NCBI RefSeq assembly: GCF_041381155.1
Contig: NC_091134.1
Location: forward strand, 30,013,540 to 30,077,539
Direction of reading: 5' to 3'
From: Argopecten irradians
Taxonomy: Eukaryota > Mollusca > Bivalvia > Pectinida > Pectinidae
Length of the DNA stretch: 64,000 nt
The stretch's first letter is position 1. Every line of letters begins with the position of its first letter. The translations under genes and the position numbers were made by a program. Shown in pieces: positions 1 to 12,600 of the stretch. The notes under the pieces are model-generated. The model worked only from the letters and a program-made list of their open reading frames with translations. It did not search any database and was not told the DNA's origin.

Positions 1-670
1 CATGATGTCATAGTCACAGGATGGTGGGACTAATCGATGGTAAATTGTACTTTTTTGGGATCTCGAAACCCCTGTATCAATACCAATGCACCATATTTGT
101 TAACATGTTACATTGATTTTGCCTGTGAAAAGCCAGATCTCATTTTCATGTGCTCAATAATATTAGATTTCAATGTTTGGGAATCTTCTAATTTTACCTA
201 AATTGTTTGTGCTAAACTGACAACATTGGGTAGGGATGATTGAAACAAGAGCATAAGTTTGTTATTTAGCTTTTCTCATGGTCCTGAATTTCCTCACGAT
301 GTACTGATGAACTGACCTGTAATTAATCTTTTTACATTAATCACAGTTTCAGCTGTATGAGTAAAACTTTATCATAGAAACATGTTTGATATACAACAAT
401 AGACCAGCTGATGTTTGTTAGCCATTTCGCATGTTTTCATTCCTGTTCCGCAAAAGTTCATTACTTGCAGGGGTAGAAATTACCGCAAGCCTGTCGGCCC
501 GGGGCTATTAAATTTAAAGAAGGGCTGATTGTTTATTTGAGGACCTGGTTATTTGGGCTTGTTGATATTTAACCAATCCCAACATTTTAAAAGGTAATTT
601 ATATTGGGGAGGGAATTCCACAAATCCTCGATCATCTGTAACTCATGGATTACAATATTCTATATTACAG
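1..670. other. ABCB7 upstream intron, with part of a foldback element at the window edge
   Basis: No coding exon is visible before the acceptor at 670. Bases 1-60 resemble the right arm of the foldback at 845-992 (shared 'gtgggactaatc' followed by 'ggtaaattgtact'), so a truncated copy of that element starts the window. The rest is unremarkable AT-rich intron. Confidence 0.5.
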
Positions 671-3600
671 TATACAAATGGACAGCCCCGTCTTAGTAGA
701 ATATGCCAATGTTCGGCATTTAAAGCAACTTCATGTAGACCGGGATCTGGGCCAATTTCAAGAAAGGTATGGATAAAATAATTGAGCATGGTTTCCATAT
801 ATATATACCAACAATACAAGCCGGAGTTTTGAGATATATTCCCAGAACGAAGTGAGTAAAGTACAATTTACTGTTGATTAGTTCAACCTTCGAGTGATTA
901 TAACATCACAGAGGTCTGACCGTCACATCAAATTATTATGTCACAATCACAGGAAAGTGGGACTAATCAACGGTAAATTGTACTTCGTCCACTTTTTTTT
1001 ATTTTTAAAAGCGGCATATTGGATAACATAGTATAATGGTTCCATGTTCATTACATAATGTCTAATATTGACCAGTGTTACATACTTTTAACTAAAATTG
1101 AATTCTTGTAAAAGATATTTTACTGTTAAATTGTTTCTATCAAGGTTACCAAAAATGATTTTTTCAAGAGGAACTGTTTCCATGGTCACCCATCATCATC
1201 TACATCAGTCAAATCCGATGACACCAAACATGTGAAGGATGAAGTAAAAGCCTGGGATATCACGCGGGCCATGCTGGGATATGTGTGGCCCAAAGATAAA
1301 CCTGGCATTCGCATCAGAGTTGTGGCTGCCATGACTCTTCTTATAGGGTCAAAGGTCAGGTTCCGATAGATCCAAAATATATCTTTTGAGTATATAATAT
1401 ATACTTGTACAATAAATATGTACAATGCTTTATAGCAATATTTCATTGTCAAAGAAGAAAGAGTATGAAAGTGTTTTTAAAGGTAATGAGTTGTTACTGC
1501 ATTAGTGCATTACCTAAAATATTTCATTTGAAGAGAAAATAATTAAAACAACATTAAGCAAAAGTGTTTTAAGCATATTTTGGTTGTCATATTTTTGACA
1601 TGCATCGGTTGGTAACATACAATGGGTGTTCTAGTATATTTATCATGGTGCACTAACATGCACCATTTGATATGCTAGAACACCCAATGTATGTTAGATA
1701 TCAAGTGCACGTTAGAAATATGAAAACCAATTAATTGTTACATTTACATTGAACTTGTTATTCTAATTATCAAAAGATATAAAATAAAAATGAAAATATA
1801 ATGTATACGTCTGCATATAGAAGCATATCATTTGATGGAACTGTCAATGATTTGGCTGAAAATTCCAGTGGGTTTTCGGCTGTATGTATGTTTGTTTCTT
1901 TACAGGCTGTGAATGTACAAGTACCATTTATATTTAAATATGCTATAGATTATCTTAATGAACCCAGTAATATATTAAATATGGCGTCTGCACCAGCAAC
2001 TGTAATGACATCTGCCACTGCAATTCTTCTTGGTTGTAAGTATATGATTATCTGCTACATTTATAATTAGATGGGGTTTTTTATGCGAGAAGTATTATTT
2101 GTAAATTTAGTTAAATCATTTCATATGCTTGGCTAACACAAATAAGAGAAGGTGGGCCAGTTGGTGAAAGTTTCTGAAATTCTCCAAAGACAATTCCGCT
2201 TCTCATCTTGGTCATGGGTTATAGGTAATTTAAATCAAGGTACTGGCAATCAGATGGTGGTTTACCATTGAAATATAAGTGGTTTATATTGTTACTCGTG
2301 TATGTCCTCTCCTGTTATGTCCACCCCTGCCTCACTGTGTGGAGGGGAGGTTATTATCTGCATGTCCTTTTAATCACATAAAATTCCAGCTCCTCATGTG
2401 GTGAGTGTAATGGATTTATTGTAGATGGAATTGCTAGATCAACTGCCCAAGCCTTTCATGAACTGCGTAATGCCTTGTTTGGAAAAGTTGCTCAAGATTC
2501 CATTCGACGTGTGGCGAGGAAAGTTTTTCTACATCTTCACAGTCTGGATTTGGCGTACCATCTTCAGCGGCAGACAGGGGCTTTATCCAAGGCAATTGAC
2601 AGAGGGACAAGGTAGATTCTGTTAATCCCTGTCTTAACAAAGTAAATTGCCTAAAACATTTGAACAAATTCACTGTATACACTGCCGGTCATTTTGTCCA
2701 ATATGGATTATTGCAAGTACATATAATGTGTTTCTTGTGAACATACTTTGTTCAAGATTTAGATTACCACTGATGATCATATACTGGGTATTCTATTGTT
2801 TTAAGGGGTATTAACACTACACTGACTGCCCTGGTATTTAACCTTGGACCAACAGCCTTAGAATGTCTTTTAGTGGTCTCCTTATTGGTGAGTAGCCACA
2901 CATATCCACACCTGATTATTACCCAACAGAACTGTGTTTGAGAGGCAGGACCGAAAGGAGTCAATTTGGCTTCTTTTCTGAAACTAAGTATGCATGTGGT
3001 GGGGATTCAAAATTATGCAAGTTAATAAATTAAACACGGTGAGGGTGTTGTGTGCCAGAATTGGTCTTTTTGGCTATATTTGTGTGAACGAATTTGTCTC
3101 AGAAACTGAGCATTTGATTTATATTTGACTGGTAACATGTCTACGCTATTTGGTTGGGATTTCAATTGTAAGTCAGCAGTTCGGTGATATTTTACTAAAG
3201 TAACCAGGTGAGCAATATAGGCCCACTGGGCCTCTTGTTATAAATTTTACATACCTTTTACAGGAATTTAAATAGGATGTTAACAATTCATACTTTATGA
3301 TTATTCTAAAATTCAATGTAAACTGGATACATGTACCTTTTATTTTGGATCAATTTCTTTGTGAAATGAAATTCTTCTTTTTTTTATATAAATAACATTT
3401 AAACTATGTTTCCTTAGTAGATTAAAAATGTTTTAATGGCTACAACATGAATATTGTTGGATCTTTCTTAAGAGAGAAACAGAGAAAGCTTTTCATTTCT
3501 GTTTGTAGTACTACAACTGTGGAATGGCCTATGCTGGAGTGGCAGTAGGATGTATATCAGTGTATGCTGCATTTACACTATCATTTACACAATGGAGGTA

Positions 3601-6600
3601 ATTATCATTTAGATATATCTATAGATTGCTGGATAAGATACTGCAGTGGAAGGACCAGTCACTGAAGGGCTAGACACTGAAGGGCCCCTAGTCCCTACCC
3701 TGGTACAAACAATAAGATACTGTGCTCGGAAGGGCCAGTCACTGAAGGGCCCCTAGTCCCTACCCTGGTACAAACAATAAGATACTGTAGTGGAAGGGCC
3801 AGTCACTGAAGGGCCCCTAGTCCCTACCCTGGTACAAACAATAAGATACTGTAGTGGAAGGACCAGTCACTGAAGGGCCCCTTGTCCCTACCCTGGTACA
3901 AACAATAAGATACTGTATTGAAAGGGCCAGTCACTGAAGGGCCCCTAGTCCCTACCCAGGTACAAACAATTATATACTGTAGTGGAAGGACCAGTGAATG
4001 AATTGTTTCCTCTCAGCTTTACTAGACTACTAAGGAAGGCTGGGCTAGATGTTTGTTTTGCAAACTGTTATTCCCTAAATGGCAGTTCCAAATGTCAATT
4101 TCTAAATGACAACTTCAGCTGTTAATACCTAAATGGCAGCTCCAGCTCTTTAAATGGCAATGACAGCTTTAGTTATTGATGCCTAGATAGCAACTTAAGT
4201 AAAATTTGAATGATTAGAAAAAGTATAACAGTATTAGTATTTTAGCATATTATTGAAATGCTTACGGCAAACCAACTTATTTTAGTGTGAGATTAATTTC
4301 CTTGGCGATAAGAAATTGCAAAAATAAATCGTCAAGAAAATGTTTTAAATAAAGGATATACCAATCCTTGATATTAAATCACCTCAAATATAAGGTGGTT
4401 TAGGTTACATTTATTTGACCTTCATTATAGGACGAAATTTCGGAAGCAGATGAATGCTGCAGACTCGGATGCCGGCAATATGGCAATTGATTCTCTTATA
4501 AACTACGAAACCGTCAAGGTACATTGTATAACCATTAAACTTTAACTTTACAAAAGTTGTAACATCAAAAAAAGAAGAAATGTAAAAATCTTGTAAAACG
4601 TGTCCATAAATACACTGGCATGATAGTTGACATGTTTTTATATTATGAAGTACCGGTAAGAATGTTTTAATTTGATTGATTGACATCATCTTTAGGTCAG
4701 CATTTCTAAATCTACCTGCCTATAGTAAATAAAATATCAGTTACCCACCTCTAAAAACTCCTACTGCAAACATGGCTTTCTGTATGGTATTTATGCTCAG
4801 TTATCAATTATCTGCAAAACATATTTCATTTTTAGACCTATTGGTATTTGCAGTGCTCATAATTTCTACAACTCAGGAAAAATATAAAAGAAGAAATATG
4901 TTTGTGAAGAATGAATCTTGAGTGCCTTTACATTGGGATAAATCTTAAATGAACCATAGCTGTTGAATGATTTTTCCACTTGCAAATGAAATGAAAATGA
5001 AATTAAATATATGTGATCTTGACATTATTTCAGTACTTTAACAACGAAACTTATGAAGCTGATAGATACGACAAAGTCCTTGCCAAGTATGAGAAGGCTT
5101 CCCTTAAAATCACCACCAGTCTCGCTGCCCTCAACTTTGGCCAGAACTTCATTTTCAGTGTCGGCCTTACTACAATAATGATTCTGTGTAGTCAAGACAT
5201 TACAGCAGGTAATCTCAGGGATAGACATTACAGCAGGTAATCTCAGGGATAGACATTACAGCAGGTAATCTCAGGGATAGACATTACAGCAGGTAATCTC
5301 AGGGATAGACATTACAGCAGGTAATCTTAGGGATAGACATTACAGCAGGTAATCTCAGTATAGACATTACAGTGTGTAATCTCAGGGATAGACATTACAG
5401 AAAATAATCTCAGGGATAGACATTACAGCAAGTAATCTCAGGGATAGACATTACAGCAGGGATAGACCTTACAGTGGGTAATCTCGGGGATAGACATTAC
5501 AGCAGGTAATCTCAGGGATAGACATTACAGCAGGTAATCTCAGAGATAGACATTACAGCAGGTAAACTCATGGATAGACATTACAGTGGTTAATCTCACG
5601 GATAGACATTACAGTGGGTAATCTCAGGGATAGACATTACAGCAGGTAATCTTAGGGATAAACATTACAGCAGGTAATCTCAGGGGTAGACATTGCAGTG
5701 GGTAATCTCAAGGATAGACATTACAGCAGGTAATATGAGGGGTAGACATTACAGCAGGTAATCTCAGGGGTAGACATTGCAGTGGGTAATCTCAAGGATA
5801 GACATTACAGCAGGTAATCTCAGGGATAGACATTACAGCAGGTAATATGAGGGGTAGACATTACAGCAGGTAATCTCTGGGATAGACATTACAGCAGGTA
5901 ATATGAGGGGTAGACATTACAGCAGGTAATCTCTGGGATAGACATTACAGCAGGTAATATGAGGGATAGACATTACAGCAGGTAATCAGGGATGGACTTT
6001 ACAGCTTGTTATCTCAAGGATAGACATTACAGCAGGTAATCTCAGGAGGGGTAGACATTTCAGCAGGTAATCTCAGAAATAGACATTACAGCAGGTCATC
6101 TCAGGGATAGACATTACAGCAGGTAATCTCAGGAGGGGTAGACATTTTAGCAGGTAATCTCAGAAATAGACATTACAGCAGGTAATCTCATGGAGAAGCA
6201 TTTCAGGAGGTAATCTCAGGAATAACCTATGTATACTGTTAGCAGCATAGTATTCCTACATGAGACCTTAAGGATGTATTCTTCTGTGGTTTCAGTCCCG
6301 TTGAAGTCTCGTTTCAACATAGATTAAAAACGTATTTTCAAATACGATTTATCAATATCTGTAGCATGTGGTCTGTAGCAAATTTTGTCAAAAAATTACA
6401 TTTCTATTTTTAGTAGATTTTTTTACACAGCGATTTTAAGAAATGGCCCATTTGGCGGTCATGTTGAAATTGTGTCTTTTTTGCTTTGAGTAGAGCCACC
6501 GTTTTCCCATTTTTTACTTAAATTGTTTTTACTTAAATCATCACCGCGTCAGCATTTTCAGCTGTATTGAGTTAATTTTTGCTGTAAATCTTCACTGGGT

Positions 6601-9600
6601 TCGTGTTGATTAAAATATTGATCATTAATGTGTGAAATATTACACTTTTGTCACTTTATTTCTACATTTAATGGTAATTTGAGCCCTTCAATTTTTAGTC
6701 AAAATTATTAAAAAATAACAAATATTTAAATGAGGCAAAAAAGTAAGCACACGGACCCCCTATTTTTCTGCCTGATTTAGAAAGAACAACCCTTTTCCTA
6801 TTGATATGCGAACTATTGAAAAAAGTTTAATACCAGAACTTTTTCTATAAAGGGTTAAATTTGACAAAAATGGTTGAAAATGGTGCATTTTGGAGCTCAA
6901 AATTAAGGGGTAGGGGTAGCATATGTTGTTATTTTGAGAAAAAATATGACTCTTATTAATCATAACTGGTATATTTTTAATGAAGACTACTTGAAAATAA
7001 ATTCTACAAACATCCATACATATCAAACACCTCATTAGGGAATTATGGCTTTAAATTCTAGTGTATGGGGTCAAAACGGCTAATTTCCTGTAAAATACAC
7101 TATTTTGTCATTTTGGTATCTTTGAGTGACAATAGCTCAAAAACGAGCACACGGACATATGTTTTTTCTTCCATTTTCTTTCCTATTTCCATAAATCTAT
7201 ATGAGAAAAAAAGTTTAATACAAGAAAATTTTTCAGAGGAGTACATCCTAAGTCAATCTATCTCTTAAAACAATATTATACATTTGTGTACTTAATTTTC
7301 TATTTTTCTTATTTATTTTATGGAAAAAAACCATGAACATTTTAGTGTCAGGTATACATGTACAAGGTAGATATAAACGATCTGTTCTGTGTGTAGGTAC
7401 AATGACTGTAGGAGACCAGGTGATGGTCTGATACTTAGTCTGTTCTGTGTGTAGGTACAATGACTGTAGGAGACTTGGTGATGGTCTGATACTTAGTCTG
7501 TTCTGTGTGTAGGTACAATGACTGTAGGAGACTTGGTGATGGTCTGATACTTAGTCTGTTCTGTGTGTAGGTACAATGACTGTAGGAGACTTGGTGATGG
7601 TCTGATACTTAGTCTGTTCTGTGTGTTGAGTCTGTTGACTTAGGTACAATGACTGTAGGAGACTTGGTGATGGTCTGAAACTTAGTCTGTTCTGTGTGTA
7701 GGTACAATGACTGTAGAGACTTGGTGATGGTCTGAACTTAGTCTGTTCTGTGTGTAGGTACAATGACTGTAGAAGACTTGGTGATGGCTGACTTAGTCTG
7801 TTCTGTGTGTAGGTACAATGACTGTGGATGACTTGTGACTGATACTTAGTCTGTCTGTCTGTGTGTAGGTACAATGACTGTAGGAGACTTGGTGATGGTC
7901 TGAGACTTAGTCTGTTCTGTGTGTAGGTACAATGACTGTAGGAGACTTGGTGATGGTCTGATACTTAGTCTGTTCTGTGTGTAGGTACAATGACTGTAGG
8001 AGACTTGGTGATGGTCTGATACTTAGTCTGTTCTGTGTGTAGGTACAATGACTGTAGGAGACTTGGTGATGGTCTGATACTTAGTCTGTTCTGTGTGTAG
8101 GTACAATGACTGTAGGAGACTTGGTGATGGTCTGAACTTAGTCTGTTCTGTGTGTAGGTACAATGACTGTATGAGACTTGGTGATGGTCTGATACTTAGT
8201 CTGTTCTGTGTGTAGGTACAATGACTGTAGGAGACTTGGTGATGGTCTGATACTTAGTCTGTTCTGTGTGTAGGTACAATGACTGTAGGAGACTTGGTGA
8301 TGGTCTGATACTTAGTCTGTTCTGTGTGTAGGTACAATGACTGTAGGAGACTTGGTGATGGTCTGATACTTAGTCTGTTCTGTGTGTAGGTACAATGACT
8401 GTAGGAGACTTGGTAATGGTCTGATACTTAGTCTGTTCTGTGTGTAGGTACAATGACTGTAGGAGACTTGGTGATGGTCTGATACTTAGTCTGTTCTGTG
8501 TGTAGGTACAATGACTGTAGGAGACTTGGTGATGGTCTGATACTTGTCTGTTCTGTGTGTAGGTACAATGACTGTGAGACTTGGTAATGGTCTGATACTT
8601 AGTCTGTTCTGTGTGTAGTACAATGACTGTAGAGACTTGGTGATGGTCTGATACTTTGTCTGTTCTGTGTGTAGGTACAATGACTGTATGAGACTTGGTA
8701 TGGTCTGATACTTAGTCTGTTCTGTGTGTAGTACAATGACTGTATGAGACTTGGTGATGGTCTGAACTTGTCTGTTCTGTGTCTGATACTTGTCTGTTCT
8801 GTGTGTAGGTACAATGACTGTAGGAGACTTGGTGATGGTCTGATACTTAGTCTGTTCTGTGTAGGTACAATGACTGTAGGAGACTTGGTGATGGTCTGAT
8901 ACTTAGTCTGTTCTGTGTGTAGGTACAATGACTGTAGAAGACTTGGTAATGGTCTGATACTTAGTCTGTTCTGTGTGTAGGTACAATGACTGTAGGAGAC
9001 TTGGTGATGGTCTGATACTTAGTCTGTTCTGTGTGTAGGTACAATGACTGTAGGAGACTTGGTGATGGTCTGATACTTAGTCTGTTCTGTGTGTAGGTAC
9101 AATGACTGTAGGAGACTTGGTGATGGTCTGATACTTAGTCTGTTCTGTGTGTAGGTACAATGACTGTAGGAGACTTGGTAATGGTCTGATACTTAGTCTG
9201 TTCTGTGTGTAGGTACAATGACTGTAGGAGACTTGGTGATGGTCTGAGACTTAGTCTGTTCTGTGTGTAGGTACAATGACTGTAGGAGACTTGGTGATGG
9301 TCTGATACTTAGTCTGTTCTGTGTGTAGGTACAATGACTGTAGGAGACTTGGTGATGGTCTGAGACTTAGTCTGTTCTGTGTGTAGGTACAATGACTGTA
9401 GGAGACCAGGTAGTGGTCTGAGACTTAGTCTCTGTTTTGTGTGTAGGTACAATGACTGTAGAAGACTTGGTAATGGTCGGATACTTAGCCTGTTCTGTGT
9501 GTAGGTACAATGACTGTAGGAGACTTGGTGATGGTCTGATACTTAGTCTGTTCTGTGTGTAGGTACAATGACTGTAGAAGACTTGGTAATGGTCGGATAC

Positions 9601-12600
9601 TTAGCCTGTTCTGTGTGTAGGTACAATGACTGTAGGAGACTTGGTGATGGTCTGATACTTAGTCTGTTCTGTGTGTAGGTACAATGACTGTAGGAGACTT
9701 GGTGATGGTCTGAGACTTAGTCTGTTCTGTGTGTAGGTACAATGACTGTAGGAGACTTGGTAATGGTCTGAGACTTAGTCTGTTCTGTGTGTAGGTACAA
9801 TGACTGTAGGAGACTTGGTAATGGTCTGATACTTAGTCTGTTCTGTGTGTAGGTACAATGACTGTATGAGACTTGGTGATGGTCTGATACTTAGTCTGTT
9901 CTGTGTGTAGGTACAATGACTGTAGGAGACTTGGTGATGGTCTGAGACTTAGTCTGTTCTGTGTGTAGGTACAATGACTGTAGGAGACTTGGTGATGGTC
10001 TGATACTTAGTCTGTTCTGTGTGTAGGTACAATGACTGTATGAGACTTGGTGATGGTCTGATATTTAGTCTGTTCTGTGTGTAGGTACAATGACTGTAGG
10101 AGACCAGGTGATGGTCTGATACTTAGTCTGTTCTGTGTGTAGGTACAATGACTGAAGGAGACTTGGTGATGGTCTGATACTTAGTCTGTTCTGTGTGTAG
10201 GTACAATGACTGTATGAGACTTGGTAATGGTCTGAGACTTAGTCTGTTCTGTGTGTAGGTACAATGACTGTAGGAGACTTGGTGATGGTCTGATACTTAG
10301 TCTGTTCTGTGTGTAGGTACAATGACTGTAGGAGACTTGGTGATGGTCTGATACTTAGTCTGTTCTGTGTGTAGGTACAATGACTGTAGGAGACCAGGTG
10401 ATGGTCTGATACTTAGTCTGTTCTGTGTGTAGGTACAATGACTGTAGGAGACTTGGTGATGGTCTGAGACTTAGTCGGTTCTGTGTGTAGGTACAATGAC
10501 TGTAGGAGACTTGAAGATGGTCTGAGACTTAGTCTGTTCTGTGTGTAGGTACAATGACTGTAGAAGACTTGGTGATGGCCTGATACTTAGTCTGTTCTGT
10601 GTGTAGGTACAATGACTGTAGGAGACTTGGTAATTGTCTCAGACTTAGTCTGTTCTGTGTGTAGGTACAATGACTTTATGAGATTGGTGATGGTCTGAGA
10701 CTTAGTCTGTTCTGTGTGTAGGTACAATGACTGTAGGAGACTTGGTGATGGTCTGAGACTTAGTCTGTTCTGTGTGTAGGTACAATGACTGTAGGAGACT
10801 TGGTGATGGTCTGATACTTTGTCTGTTCTGTGTGTAGGTACAATGACTGTATTAGATTGGTGATGGTCTGATACTTAGTCTGTTATGTGTGTAGGTACAA
10901 TGACTGTAGGAGACTTGGTGATGGTCTGAGACTTAGTCTGTTCTGTGTGTAGGTACAATGACTGTAGGAGACTTGGTGATGGTCTGATACTTTGTCTGTT
11001 CTGTGTGTGTAGGTACAATGACTGTAGGAGACTTGGTGATGGTCTGATACTTAGTCTGTTCTGTGTGTAGGTACAATGACTGTAGGAGACTTGGTGATGG
11101 TCTGATACTTAGTCTGTTCTGTGTGTAGGTACAATGACTGTAGGAGACTTGGTGATGGTCTGATACTTAGTCTGTTCTGTGTGTAGGTACAATGACTGTA
11201 GGAGACTTGGTGATGGTCTGATACTTTGTCTGTTCTGTGTGTAGGTACAATGACTGTATGAGACTTGGTGATGGTCTGATACTTAGTCTGTTCTGTGTGT
11301 AGGTACAATGACTGTAGGAGACTTGGTGATGGTGAATGGCCTGTTGTTCCAGCTGTCGGTTCCTCTCAACTTTCTTGGCTCAGTTTACAGAGATGTAAAT
11401 CAAGCTATTGTCGATATGCATACCATGTTCAGTTTACTGAAAATTAAAAGCCAGGTACAGGTAGGTATCTGAATTTTTTGCTCAGCCTAATCAGAAAAAA
11501 ATCATAGTTTGACCTTAAAAACCAAAGGTCAAAAAGTTTAGCAAAATTTTGAATAAATCTCTTTTGTAGGTCATTTCACCATTAATAGGTAAAAATGACA
11601 CATTGATTAAGAAAAGTTTGTCGAAAGTGAAGTCACAGAGTTGTAATAATACATTCACTCTCATTTTTCAAACAATCCATCAGTTGATGCTATCCAGCAA
11701 TATTTCCATATTACGTCTGATTTCCATCATTAGTAGTAATTATTGTGAAGCTATAAGAAGTGTTTTGTGTTGACCTCTCATTCAAGATCACAGAGGTCAT
11801 AAAGACTATTCTACTATAAGTTGTATTGAATTTATTCAGATGACTGTTAAGGCCCGTTCGGCCTCTCTTGTTTGTGTTCATAGTCGAATAAATGTTCTGA
11901 AAATGTGAAAGTTTGTTTAATCTCTATACAAATGGTTATAGTATTATTACCCAAACATTACACTCTAATTGTACATTGATTTGGATATATTCAGTCTATT
12001 CATAGAAACAAGAGTTATTCATCCTTTTATATTGCAGTCCTTGCCTGATGCTCCCATTCTGATGGCCTCGCCACAACATTCAGCCATTTCCTTTGATAAC
12101 GTCCACTTTGAATACACACCTGGCAGCCCTATCCTCAATGGACTAACATTCGATGTACCGTCTGGCAAGAAAGTAGCCATCGTGGGTGGAAGTGGTTCAG
12201 GGTAAACTCTATTGTATTACTTGTGATCATTCACAGTTCCTTACTCAGATTTCTGCACACAATCTCTTGGCTTGGTTAAGTGTATCAATATAACATTACT
12301 GAGATACTCCTGACCAGATAAACATTCTTCGTGCTTGGACTTAAACTTGATCAACATATTGTCATTGTTTTTATAAGTTGTAGTTTATAATGGTCTCAAG
12401 GTGTATCATGCATATTTATACATTCAAAAGAGAAGTAGGATATGTTGACGATTATAAATGCCATAATTAAGCTATATACATTTGCGTTTATGACATTTGC
12501 TTTCCAGTAAATCCACCATAGTAAGATTGCTGTATCGCTTCTATGATCCGCAACAAGGCAGCATCACCATCAATAACCAATGTATACAGGAGCTGAACCT

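Noticed and set aside
7551..11308. Repeated minus-strand open frames with [19 protein letters not shown] peptides
   Set aside because: These are by-products of the 58-bp array; frames break at every indel and no start or splice signals support them.
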